Assembly (NCBI GenBank): GCA_025463045.1
Contig: JAOAPT010000062.1
Coordinates: 1-36,646, forward strand
DNA length: 36,646 nucleotides
Direction: 5' to 3'
Source: Candidatus Solibacter sp.
GTDB taxonomy: Bacteria > Acidobacteriota > Terriglobia > Bryobacterales > Bryobacteraceae
A program made the position numbers and the translations under genes. Positions 7,481 to 15,218 of this stretch are shown here, piece after piece (position 1 is the stretch's first letter; every line of letters begins with the position of its first letter). The notes below the pieces were generated by a model. The model ran no database searches and was not told the origin of the DNA. It saw nothing but the letters and a program-made list of their open reading frames with translations.

Positions 7481-8163
7481 CGCGATGGCTGGCCATAGTC
7501 GTCGTGACCTGTTGCCTCGCGGCCGATTCCGTCACGCCCACGAGTGAGGAGATTCTCGAGCGGGTGGAGAGCGAAACCAACCGGCGCCAACTGGTGTTGA
7601 AGGAGTACTCGGGCGCGCGGCAATACACGATGCAAAATCAGCGGTTCGGCAAGCAGGCTGCGGTTGCGGTACGGATGAATTACCGCGAAGCGGAGGGCGA
7701 GCGATATACCGTGCTGACGCGGTCCGGCTCCGACAAGCTGAATAGCATTATCGACAGGGTGCTGGTCTCCGAGGCAGGCGCCAGCGTGCCGCCGGAACAT
7801 GCGCGGCACCAGATCGCGGCCGCGAATTATCGGGCGCGGCTGGTAGGAACCGAGGTCGCGGCGGGACGAACCTGCTATGTCCTGGTGTTGACGCCCAAGA
7901 GCCGGAATCAGTATTTGATCGTCGGGAAGGCGTGGATCGACACCGGCAGCTTTGCGGTGGTGCGGATTGAAGGCCAGTTCGCGGCCAGCCTTTCGGTACT
8001 GGTGGGCGCTCCTCGTATCGTTGAAGAGTTCGTCGAGGTGCAGGGGTTCTGGCTGCCGCTGCGCGTACACTCGGTTAGCTCGAGTTTCCTGCTTGGTCCG
8101 ACCGAACTGGAGATTCTGTTTTCGGATTATCAGGTGGAGCGCGATTCGACCGCTGCGCAGTAG
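7477..8163 (+). CDS. LolA-like exported protein
   Basis: The product is 228 aa with an N-terminal signal (MTRWLAIVVVTCCLAADSV). The chain has the half-barrel pattern of LolA/LppX-type lipid carriers: an N-terminal helix (EEILERVESETNRR), successive beta strands, then YLIVGKAWIDTGSFAVVRIE and GFWLPLRVHSVS, which resemble the outer-membrane lipoprotein-sorting family. The start overlaps the phospholipase stop (ATGA). Its likely role is to carry or bind a lipid or lipoprotein in the periplasm. It is last in the overlapping gene run, and a gap of about 57 bp follows. The lipid ligand is not predictable. Confidence 0.72.
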   Translation: MTRWLAIVVVTCCLAADSVTPTSEEILERVESETNRRQLVLKEYSGARQYTMQNQRFGKQAAVAVRMNYREAEGERYTVLTRSGSDKLNSIIDRVLVSEAGASVPPEHARHQIAAANYRARLVGTEVAAGRTCYVLVLTPKSRNQYLIVGKAWIDTGSFAVVRIEGQFAASLSVLVGAPRIVEEFVEVQGFWLPLRVHSVSSSFLLGPTELEILFSDYQVERDSTAAQ

Positions 8164-8220
8164 CCAGCGATGTGGCACGGCCACCAGCGTGCAGTGATAT
8201 TACCGGAAGAGGAAAAAAAG

Positions 8221-8910
8221 ATGCGAATGATACTTACCGCTACATTGGCGATATTGCCCTTGATGGCCAAAAGCAACGACTCCGTGAAACGGTTGGATGA
8301 AGCCGCCGCGGTGTTCTCCGAAATCATGGCTACACCCGATAAGGGCATCCCACAAGACATGCTGGAACGTGCCCATTGCATCGTCATCGTACCGTCACTG
8401 AAGACGGCGGCGTTTGTGGTTGGCGGAAAATACGGCAAGGGATACGTATCGTGCAGGAGCAAGAGCGGCACCGGCTGGTCGGCGCCCGGCACGGTGCGGA
8501 TCGAGGGCGGCAGCGTGGGATTCCAGATCGGCGGAAGCACGACCGATTTGATCATGCTTGTGATGAGCGAACGCGGCGCGGATAAACTGCTCGCGAGTAA
8601 GTTCACGTTGGGCGCCGAAGGCTCGGTGGCCGCCGGCCCGGTGGGACGCACAGCGACGGCGCAGACCGACGCGCAGATGCACGCGGAGATTCTCTCGTGG
8701 TCGCGGACGCAGGGCGTGTTCGCCGGCCTCGCGCTCGAAGGCGCGACGCTACGGCAGGACCTGGACGACAACGCGGTGCTCTACGGCAGCAAACTGGAGA
8801 ATCGCGAAATCGTAACTACTTCGGTGCACACGCCGAAGGCAGCCGCGAAACTGATCGGTCTTCTGAATAAGGCTTCGGCGCACGAGCGCAATACAGGCTC
8901 CAGCCAATAA
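8221..8910 (+). CDS. SYLF-domain (Ysc84-type) lipid-binding protein
   Basis: The product is 229 aa, with GAAGAGGAAAAAAAG directly before the ATG. A short signal-like N terminus (LTATLAILPLMAKS) precedes a full SYLF domain: RAHCIVIVPSLKTAAFVVGG, KYGKGYVSCR, GSVGFQIGGSTTDLIMLVM, FTLGAEGSVAAGPVGR, then a C-terminal GLALEGATLRQD. SYLF domains bind phosphoinositides or other lipids in eukaryotes, while bacterial members are periplasmic proteins of uncertain role. The gap from the LolA-like gene contains a small inverted repeat (GTGGC-ACG-GCCAC, 8172-8184), so it may be separately regulated. I chose 8221 because a longer frame from 8170 has no ribosome-binding site. Confidence 0.88.
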   Translation: MRMILTATLAILPLMAKSNDSVKRLDEAAAVFSEIMATPDKGIPQDMLERAHCIVIVPSLKTAAFVVGGKYGKGYVSCRSKSGTGWSAPGTVRIEGGSVGFQIGGSTTDLIMLVMSERGADKLLASKFTLGAEGSVAAGPVGRTATAQTDAQMHAEILSWSRTQGVFAGLALEGATLRQDLDDNAVLYGSKLENREIVTTSVHTPKAAAKLIGLLNKASAHERNTGSSQ

Positions 8911-8926
8911 GTAGTTCCCGCTGCGG

Positions 8927-8954
8927 GGGGCCCGAGGAGTGCGCTCGGGTCCCC
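8927..8954. terminator. Hairpin after the SYLF gene
   Basis: GGGGCCCGAG pairs with CTCGGGTCCCC (one bulged T) around a 7-base loop. It lies 16 bp after the SYLF stop and ends 9 bp before the regulator ATG. There is no U-run, so it may be a weak terminator or may affect translation of the regulator. Confidence 0.45.
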
Positions 8955-8963
8955 GGTGGTAGC

Positions 8964-11087
8964 ATGAAGCAGCGGCCCGAACGGGGCGAAGGAGTAGGGT
9001 TGGCCTCCGAAGTCTCACCGGCGCAAGCTAAGGAATGGTTGTTGGAAAACGGTCCCCGGGAATTGGAGTTACTCTTTCGGGCGATTGTCTACCACCCTTC
9101 CGTTCCGATCCTGATCGCCGACGACGAACGCAACTACCAGGACGCGAGTTTGGGCGCCGGCAAACTGCTGGGTCTGTCGCGCGATATGATCATCGGCCGA
9201 AAGCTGGATGACTTTGCGGACGCCGGCTTCAAGCCGCAGATCTCGGAGATGTGGCGGAATTTCCTGGGACACGGCGAACAAGCGGGGACGCTTCGCCTGG
9301 CTGGTCCCGACGGCACTCAATGGGACGTCGCGTATACAGCTAAAGGGAATGTGCTGCCGGTGCGGCATCTGCTGGTGCTGCACAACAAGGGCTCCGAGGA
9401 ACAGCCGCCATCGTGGGTGCAGGACTATGCGTTGTTCCTGTTGGACGCAGGCGGGCGGATTGCGAGCTGGTACTCGGGAGCGGCGCGGATTTACGGCTAC
9501 GCGGCGGATGAGATTGTCGGCTGGCACGTCTCACGTCTCTATCCGGACGGCGAAACGGCGGCAATCGATCCACGAGAGGAACTGAGCCGCGCGGCGGCGG
9601 AAGGCCACTTCGGATATGAAGGCTGGCATGCGCGGCTGGATGGCTCGCGCTTCTGGGCGAATACAATCACGGTGGCATTGAGAGATCCGGCCGGAGAGTT
9701 GCAGGGCTTTGCGCGAGCGGTACGTGATTTCAGCGAACGTCACGAACGCGACGAAAAGCTGCGCCGCAACCGGGCGCGCGTGTGCCCGGTCCCTTCGCAA
9801 TCCACGATCGCCGGGATTGTGTCGGGCGAGTTCGATCGTGTTCCCGAGGCGAACGAAGCGTTCCTGAAAATGGTGGGATATAGCCGCGAAGATTTGCTGC
9901 AAGGGCGTCTGGTCTGGCCTGACCTCACACCGCCGGAGTACGCTGCGCTGGACGATCTGGCGCACGAAGAGGGCCTGCGGTTTGGAGCATGCACGCCCTA
10001 CGAAAAAGAGCTGCTGCGCAAGGATGGAACGCGCATTCCGGTGCTAGTGGCGACGGCCGTCTTGAAACTCTCGCCGTTCCGATGGATCTCGTTTGTGCAG
10101 GACCTTCGCGATCGCGACCAGTTGGAAAGTGTCGGGCAGGAGGATGTCGAGGGCAAGCAAAATTTCGAGGAGATGGTCGGGAACAGCGCGACGCTGCGGC
10201 GGATTTTGCGGCAGGTGGAAGTGGTGGCGCCGACGGATGCGAACGTTTTGATTCTCGGCGAGACGGGCACGGGCAAGGAACTGGTGGCGCGCGCTATCCA
10301 CAGGCTGAGTCCGCGGCGCAAGCTGCCATTCATCACGCTGAATTGCGCGGCGATTCCGACGGGGCTGCTGGAGAGCGAATTGTTCGGCTACGAAAAGGGC
10401 GCGTTCACGGGCGCGCTGTCGCAGAAGATGGGGCGCTTCGAACTGGCGCATCGCGGCACGCTATTCCTCGATGAGGTGGGCGATATTCCGCTGGACTTGC
10501 AGCCGAAGCTGCTGCGCGCGCTCCAGGAGAAATCCTTCGAGCGGCTGGGCGGCACGCGGACGATCCCGATCGACGTGCGGCTGGTGGCGGCGACGAATCG
10601 CAATCTCACCCAGATGATGGGCGACAAATTGTTTCGGAGCGATCTGTATTATCGGCTGAAGGTCTTCCCGATTACGACGGCGCCGCTGCGCGATCATCCG
10701 GAAGACATCCCGCTGTTGGCGCGGCACTTCACGCAGAAGTATGCGCGAAAGATGGGCAAGGAAATCGACAAGATCCCGTCGGAGACGATGAAGGCGTTGG
10801 AGGCCTGGCCGTGGCCTGGGAATGTGCGCGAGTTGGAGAATTTTATCGAGCGGGCGGTGATCCTGTCGCGAGGTCCGAATTTGCGAGCTCCGTTGAGTGA
10901 GATTCGGGCGGAGGCGTTCGAGGCTGCGGGCGAGAGTACGCTCGAACAGGTGGAGCGGGAGCACGTTGTGAAGATTCTGCGCGAGACGGGCGGGGTGATC
11001 AGTAAGGCCGCGATGCGGCTCGGGATCCCGCGGACGACGCTGAATGCGCTAATGAAGAAGCTGGGGATCGCGCGGAAGGATTTGTGA
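8964..11087 (+). CDS. Sigma-54-dependent activator with three PAS-like domains
   Basis: The product is 707 aa. Three PAS-like sensory segments occupy about 30-130, 150-260 and 280-395. An AAA+ ATPase follows, with Walker A GETGTGKE near 431, the sigma-54 contact loop GAFTGA near 478, Walker B-like LFLDEVGD near 500, and R-finger region FRSDLYYRL. A Fis-type helix-turn-helix closes the chain (about 675-703, ISKAAMRLGIPRTTLNALMKK). It should remodel RNA polymerase-sigma-54 in response to a signal sensed by PAS. There is no receiver domain, so phosphorylation control is unlikely. A TTG at 9000 preceded by GGAG is a rival start; I kept the ATG. No convincing -24/-12 promoter was seen in the window. 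Confidence 0.92.
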   Translation: MKQRPERGEGVGLASEVSPAQAKEWLLENGPRELELLFRAIVYHPSVPILIADDERNYQDASLGAGKLLGLSRDMIIGRKLDDFADAGFKPQISEMWRNFLGHGEQAGTLRLAGPDGTQWDVAYTAKGNVLPVRHLLVLHNKGSEEQPPSWVQDYALFLLDAGGRIASWYSGAARIYGYAADEIVGWHVSRLYPDGETAAIDPREELSRAAAEGHFGYEGWHARLDGSRFWANTITVALRDPAGELQGFARAVRDFSERHERDEKLRRNRARVCPVPSQSTIAGIVSGEFDRVPEANEAFLKMVGYSREDLLQGRLVWPDLTPPEYAALDDLAHEEGLRFGACTPYEKELLRKDGTRIPVLVATAVLKLSPFRWISFVQDLRDRDQLESVGQEDVEGKQNFEEMVGNSATLRRILRQVEVVAPTDANVLILGETGTGKELVARAIHRLSPRRKLPFITLNCAAIPTGLLESELFGYEKGAFTGALSQKMGRFELAHRGTLFLDEVGDIPLDLQPKLLRALQEKSFERLGGTRTIPIDVRLVAATNRNLTQMMGDKLFRSDLYYRLKVFPITTAPLRDHPEDIPLLARHFTQKYARKMGKEIDKIPSETMKALEAWPWPGNVRELENFIERAVILSRGPNLRAPLSEIRAEAFEAAGESTLEQVEREHVVKILRETGGVISKAAMRLGIPRTTLNALMKKLGIARKDL

Positions 11088-11278
11088 TGGTTCACGGGAT
11101 ACTGGGATTGTTCCACAGACGTTGTCCGCATTGTCGATCGATCGACTTTCGAGGAGTGGGGCCGAGGAATGCGGTGGAGGGATCGCTGCTGTGGATTTTC
11201 GAGCCCTTCCGGTGCGAGTTGTGCGGGCATCACTTTTTCGTATTGCGATGGTTGCGGGCGCTGGAGGGGACGGCGTAG
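11087..11278 (+). CDS. Small zinc-ribbon protein
   Basis: The 63-aa product has two CxxC pairs, RCPHC at about residues 13-17 and RCELC at about 43-47, separated by a hydrophobic/aromatic linker (LLWIFEPF) and followed by a hydrophobic tail (FFVLRWL). This is a short zinc-ribbon protein of a kind common in Acidobacteriota, with no assigned function. The ATG shares its A with the last base of the regulator stop (TGATG); a GTG one codon earlier is also possible. It is translationally coupled to the sigma-54 activator. Confidence 0.72.
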   Translation: MVHGILGLFHRRCPHCRSIDFRGVGPRNAVEGSLLWIFEPFRCELCGHHFFVLRWLRALEGTA

Positions 11279-11354
11279 GTGCGATATACCGGAGCGGTCT
11301 TGGCGAAGGCTGCGGCGTGCGCGGCCCTATCGACTCTTCCAGCCATCGAAGACC

Positions 11355-11741
11355 TCAATCCGGGAAATCGATATCCTCGTGCATCCGGTAATTTTCCAGC
11401 CCGGTGGAGGGCGCGAAGAAACAGATCACCTTCATCTCTTCCGCGCCTGTGTTGTGCAGCATGTGTACCTCGCCCTGGGGAAACAGGACGACGCTGCCTT
11501 CGCGTACCGCCGATACTTCGCCGGCCACCAGTACACGGCCGCTTCCGCGGATGATATAAATCACCTCTTCGCCATTCGGATGGCTGTGCGCGGGCCGCAC
11601 CTTTTCTCCCGGCGCAACCCGGATGACGCAGGCCGAACACTGCGCAGCCGGCACACCGGAACTTGACACCACCCAGCGCAAATGCCTTCCCGGAAGATCC
11701 AGTTCCTCGACGTCGCTCTCGTGTACCTGCGGTACGCTCAT
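11355..11741 (-). CDS. Single-domain cupin protein
   Basis: The 128-aa product is one cupin barrel. Cupin motif 1 is HSHPNGEEVIYIIRGSG, with both His and the Glu metal ligands. Motif 2 is FPQGEVHMLHNTG with the final His. It therefore probably binds a divalent metal. Small cupins of this size can be sugar isomerases, dioxygenases or sensors, and the sequence does not decide which. The ATG overlaps the transketolase stop (ATGA), placing it last in the DUF362-transketolase-cupin operon. Confidence 0.85.
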   Translation of the reverse strand: MSVPQVHESDVEELDLPGRHLRWVVSSSGVPAAQCSACVIRVAPGEKVRPAHSHPNGEEVIYIIRGSGRVLVAGEVSAVREGSVVLFPQGEVHMLHNTGAEEMKVICFFAPSTGLENYRMHEDIDFPD

Positions 11742-13870
11742 GCCAGCAGCTCCTGAATTCGCGCCGCCAGCTTCGGCCCGGAAAGCCCGTACACCTCGAT
11801 CAGCTCCTCATAAGTTGCCGAGTGAATGAACTGCGGCCTGCCATCCTGCGCCAGCGTGTTGACCGTAACGAACCGTGCCTTGTCCGCTCCCGCCGCTCGA
11901 TGGCGGTAGAGCACCTTGAGCAGGTTCTGTAGGATGTACCCGTTATTCTGCTCCGCAACCAGCACCAACTTGCCCGAATCGTGGAGTTGCAACAGCAGCC
12001 CTTCATCGATCGACGGCATATCGACCACGCCGACACCCGGGCACATCGCGGCCGCCGCGATCGCCTCGTGAACGCCGCGCCCGCTGCTCACGATCACCGC
12101 GCGATCGTCCGGTCCGCCGCGCAACACCTGTCCCTGCCCGTACTCGAAACGGTAGTCGGCGCCGTAGAGCACTGCCGAAGGCGTACGCATCACGCGAAGG
12201 TAGACCAGCCCGCGATTGCCTTCCATAATCCACTGCATGATCGAAAGCAATTGGCGCGGACAGGAGACGTCGATGATCTTCAACTGCGCCATGCCGTCGA
12301 AGATCGTGGCGTCGTCATTCGCCATGTGAGTCGCGCCGTTGGTGCGGGTCTCGAAGTTGGACGCCGTCGCCAGCATCGTGAGGTCCAGGCCGTGGCCCGC
12401 GCTCAGCCAGCCGCCCGGGTCATTGATCGATTCGACCCGCTCCTGCTGGCCCACGGCAATGCGGCGCATCACCTTCCAATCCCAAAATGGGCAGAAGGTG
12501 CTGGTCCACGCGTTATACCCGAGCGCTGCGAAAGCCTCCCCCAGCGCCATCATGTTGGCTTCGGCGACGCCCGCGTTCAAGGCGCGCCGTTGATCGACGG
12601 CGGCGACTCCAGCCTCCAGGCCGCTCGTCGTAGCCAGATCCGAATCGATCGACACGACGCGCCCGTCGCGCGCAAAGACCTTCATGGCACCCGTGACGAT
12701 ATCAGCCGCGCTGTATTCCTTCTTCGGATCGATCTTCGGCAGCATCGCGGCATCATGGCGAATCTGCTTGTCGCGCGGCGGAACGCGGCGCGTAAGCACC
12801 GGACCGGCCACCTGCGACATTCGGCGCTCCGGATCCAAATGCATCTGCCGCGCCAACGATGTCAGCGTGGATTGCAGCGCTCTTCCCTCGGGATGTGCGT
12901 CGAGCCGTGCGTGGTGGCGCTCGAACTCGTCTACGCGCCGCGCGCGCAGTTCGCCTTGCAGCGCGATCTCCTGCTCCAGCAATGCCTCGCTCATCACCAC
13001 TTTGTGCTTGTTCAGAAAATCGGAAAGCGCTCCGTGCCCCTTCGTGCTGTGACAGATGATCGCGGTCGGTTTGCCATTGCGCGGACCGTAGCGGAACGCT
13101 TCCAGCGCGGCGAAGACCCCGTCGTAAGAGGTCGCATCCACGCTATGCACCTGCCAGTCGAAGGCTGCGAACACCGCTTCGAGCTTCGGCATGGGGAATA
13201 CCATGCGGCTCGAGATATCGAGCTGCCCGTTGTTCTGGTCCACCAGCAGGCAAAGGTTGTCCAGATGCTTCTGACCCGCGAACATCACCGCTTCCCAGAT
13301 CGGACCCTCCTGCAATTCGCCGTCGCCGGTCATGCAGTAGGAATCGAACCGCGGAGTGAGTTTGCCCGCGATCGCAAAGCCCTGTGCGACGCCGAAGCCC
13401 TGTCCCATCGGCCCGGTCGCGATCGGAATCCCCGGCAGAATCGGCCCTGGATGGCCGTTGAGAATGCTGCTGTGCGAGCGCGAGTTGCGGAGGATCGCGC
13501 GGTCGAAATAGCCGAGTTCCGCGTAGATCGAAGCCAGCGCGGCTACCGCGTGTCCTTTGCTGAGCACGAAGGTGTCCTGGCCGGCCCTCGTCGGATCGAC
13601 GATGTCGAGGTCGAGGAAGCCCCCATAGTAGAGCGCAACCAGCGGGATCGTAGCGGAAAACGCGCCGCCGGCGTGGAGGCCCTGGTCCACCGCGTAGCGG
13701 CACTGTTCCAAAGTCAGCAGCCGGATGTCCGAATCCTTGATGGCCAGCAGCTGCAGTAATCCTTGGCGCAGCGCGTGATCCTGGCGGTTGATCCACGCCG
13801 GGTTGATCCATGCCAGGTTGACGCACGCCGGCTTGACGCACCCTTCAATCGCTGTTGTTGGTGTTGACAT
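11738..13870 (-). CDS. Full-length transketolase-like enzyme
   Basis: The 710-aa product covers both halves of a transketolase. The N-terminal TPP domain has LSKGHAVAALASIYAELG and the TPP/Mg motif MTGDGELQEG...DQNNGQ. The central pyrimidine domain has the activating Glu in NAGVAEANMMALGEAFAALG. A C-terminal transketolase domain follows. Such enzymes move two-carbon ketol units between sugar phosphates; divergent members act on other ketoses. The central domain (FCPFWDWKVMRRIAVGQQERV) differs from housekeeping transketolases, so a specialised substrate is likely. The ATG at 13870 lies 26 bp inside the end of the DUF362 gene. The first 30 residues are encoded partly by 15-bp tandem repeats, and a start beyond them cannot be excluded. 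Confidence 0.88.
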   Translation of the reverse strand: MSTPTTAIEGCVKPACVNLAWINPAWINRQDHALRQGLLQLLAIKDSDIRLLTLEQCRYAVDQGLHAGGAFSATIPLVALYYGGFLDLDIVDPTRAGQDTFVLSKGHAVAALASIYAELGYFDRAILRNSRSHSSILNGHPGPILPGIPIATGPMGQGFGVAQGFAIAGKLTPRFDSYCMTGDGELQEGPIWEAVMFAGQKHLDNLCLLVDQNNGQLDISSRMVFPMPKLEAVFAAFDWQVHSVDATSYDGVFAALEAFRYGPRNGKPTAIICHSTKGHGALSDFLNKHKVVMSEALLEQEIALQGELRARRVDEFERHHARLDAHPEGRALQSTLTSLARQMHLDPERRMSQVAGPVLTRRVPPRDKQIRHDAAMLPKIDPKKEYSAADIVTGAMKVFARDGRVVSIDSDLATTSGLEAGVAAVDQRRALNAGVAEANMMALGEAFAALGYNAWTSTFCPFWDWKVMRRIAVGQQERVESINDPGGWLSAGHGLDLTMLATASNFETRTNGATHMANDDATIFDGMAQLKIIDVSCPRQLLSIMQWIMEGNRGLVYLRVMRTPSAVLYGADYRFEYGQGQVLRGGPDDRAVIVSSGRGVHEAIAAAAMCPGVGVVDMPSIDEGLLLQLHDSGKLVLVAEQNNGYILQNLLKVLYRHRAAGADKARFVTVNTLAQDGRPQFIHSATYEELIEVYGLSGPKLAARIQELLA
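13786..13845. repeat. Four imperfect 15-bp tandem repeats at the transketolase 5' end
   Basis: Units GGTTGATCCACGCCG (13786), GGTTGATCCATGCCA (13801), GGTTGACGCACGCCG (13816) and the weaker GCTTGACGCACCCTT (13831) are contiguous. Read on the minus strand in the transketolase frame they encode a five-residue pattern (VKPAC-VNLAW-INPAW-IN). The array ends exactly at the DUF362 stop codon. Confidence 0.85.
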
Positions 13871-15155
13871 GGCAATTGGCATTGGCTTCCTGTACAGCCA
13901 GCAACTGATGCACGTAGTTCGAGATGCCGACGTCCGGACGGTTCGCCCAGATCGGCGTACAGTTGGGATACTCGCTGGTCTCACCCCAGTAAGCTGCATT
14001 GGGGAAACGTTCGAGCACGCTCTTGGCGCAATCGCCGACGACGATCACGTCGCCATCCACCGGCATGAGTTGCGGCTCGAATTGCAAACCCGTGAACACG
14101 TAGAGCGGACGCTTCAATTTGTCCAGCGTACCGTCGGCCTTGAGCTGGTCCAGTTGAATGCGCACGATCGCCTTGCATCCGGCTTCGCACGTGGACCCCA
14201 TGATCACCTTGACGTTCGGATGCTGCCCCTGCAGCATCGTATTCTGCCGCCGGAACCGGCGCTTCACCTGATCGAGCGGCACCCCGGCGAGTTCGATTTC
14301 CTCCATCAGATTCGTGCCCAGGCCCTCGGCGGCGCCCAGCACTGTCGAAGGAACGTTCGTGCCCGGATAGTCCCAGTCCATCAGCGCCTCGCAGATGGTA
14401 TCCACCGCCACCGGGTCGGGACCGCCGCAGATCGTATTGAAGTCTTTGATCAGGTCATCGCTGGCCGGGCTGAAGGGACCGTTCCCCTGGCACGCATAGA
14501 GCGAGTCCATCACGAACCAGGTGGGATTGGCCGCGCGCGTCAGGTTGACGATCTTCTGATAGATATCATCGCGATGGCATTTCACCATCCAGTTGTAATC
14601 GGGCAGGTTGCCGAACTGTAACTTCATCGCGCCGGTGAACGTGGTGTGCACGTGCACTTTCATCTTCGGCAGCCCGATGTATGCGTCCGCCTCCAACACC
14701 GGCCGCGGTACCGGAAATTCGTTGAAGCTGACCGGCCGGTCGATCTTGTACATATCGAACGCCACATGTTCGAACGGGCATAACTCCGTGCCAGTGCGCT
14801 TCGCGACCTCGACAATTCCGCATGCCTCCATCGCTTTCATCGTGTCGCCGCCCATCGCGCAGCGCTCCCCGATCTGGATACGCCCCGGGTTCTGTTCCTG
14901 CACGAGTTCGATCAGCGCCTGCAACATGCGCGGGTCGGTCGTGAAACCGGCGTTCGCGGCAACCGGAATCACCGTATTGATCTTGATCAGTACCTTATAT
15001 CCCGGCTTGACGATGTTCCCCATCCCTCCCATCGTCTGGTCCGCAACCTGCCGGATCATCGCCTTGACCTGATCTAACTGCTCCCGCGAATACTCGGATG
15101 GTTTCCCCAGGTCCGAACTGCTGTGCGCGATCGCTACTGTAGTTTTCTTAGCCAT
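13845..15155 (-). CDS. DUF362-domain protein
   Basis: The 436-aa product matches the DUF362 family in layout: an early KPGYKVLIKINTV strand pair, RIQIGERCAMGG, DAYIGLPKMKVHVHTTFTGAMK with the characteristic His-rich central motif, and CGGPDPVAVDTICEALMDWD. DUF362 proteins have no settled biochemical role, and some carry Fe-S clusters. Here there is no CxxCxxC ferredoxin segment, although scattered Cys occur (CEAGCK). It is first in the operon with transketolase and cupin, under its own operator at 15174-15188. The start ATG lies 18 bp from the palindrome. Confidence 0.87.
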   Translation of the reverse strand: MAKKTTVAIAHSSSDLGKPSEYSREQLDQVKAMIRQVADQTMGGMGNIVKPGYKVLIKINTVIPVAANAGFTTDPRMLQALIELVQEQNPGRIQIGERCAMGGDTMKAMEACGIVEVAKRTGTELCPFEHVAFDMYKIDRPVSFNEFPVPRPVLEADAYIGLPKMKVHVHTTFTGAMKLQFGNLPDYNWMVKCHRDDIYQKIVNLTRAANPTWFVMDSLYACQGNGPFSPASDDLIKDFNTICGGPDPVAVDTICEALMDWDYPGTNVPSTVLGAAEGLGTNLMEEIELAGVPLDQVKRRFRRQNTMLQGQHPNVKVIMGSTCEAGCKAIVRIQLDQLKADGTLDKLKRPLYVFTGLQFEPQLMPVDGDVIVVGDCAKSVLERFPNAAYWGETSEYPNCTPIWANRPDVGISNYVHQLLAVQEANANCHVNTNNSD

Positions 15156-15173
15156 TGCTGGGACTCGATATTA

Positions 15174-15188
15174 TTGTATAATACGCAA
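15174..15188. promoter_or_regulatory. Putative IclR operator upstream of the DUF362 gene
   Basis: TTGTATAATACGCAA, an imperfect palindrome (TTGYRTAWTAYRCAA when symmetrised), differs at one base from the site beside iclR. On the minus strand it contains TATTAT, a possible -10 element. A second partial copy TTGTATCTTAGCAA starts 21 bp further, at 15195. No longer terminator for the preceding gene fits in this 63-bp spacer. Confidence 0.75.
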
Positions 15189-15218
15189 GCACGATTGTAT
15201 CTTAGCAAGCGAGCCACA

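Noticed and set aside
8173-8192. TGGCACGG...GTGCAG as a sigma-54 promoter
   Set aside because: The GG-to-GC spacing does not give the required ten bases.
11981-13759. 592-codon plus-strand frame opposite the transketolase gene
   Set aside because: Composition is His/Arg/Gln-rich with no family signature; it mirrors the well-supported minus-strand gene.
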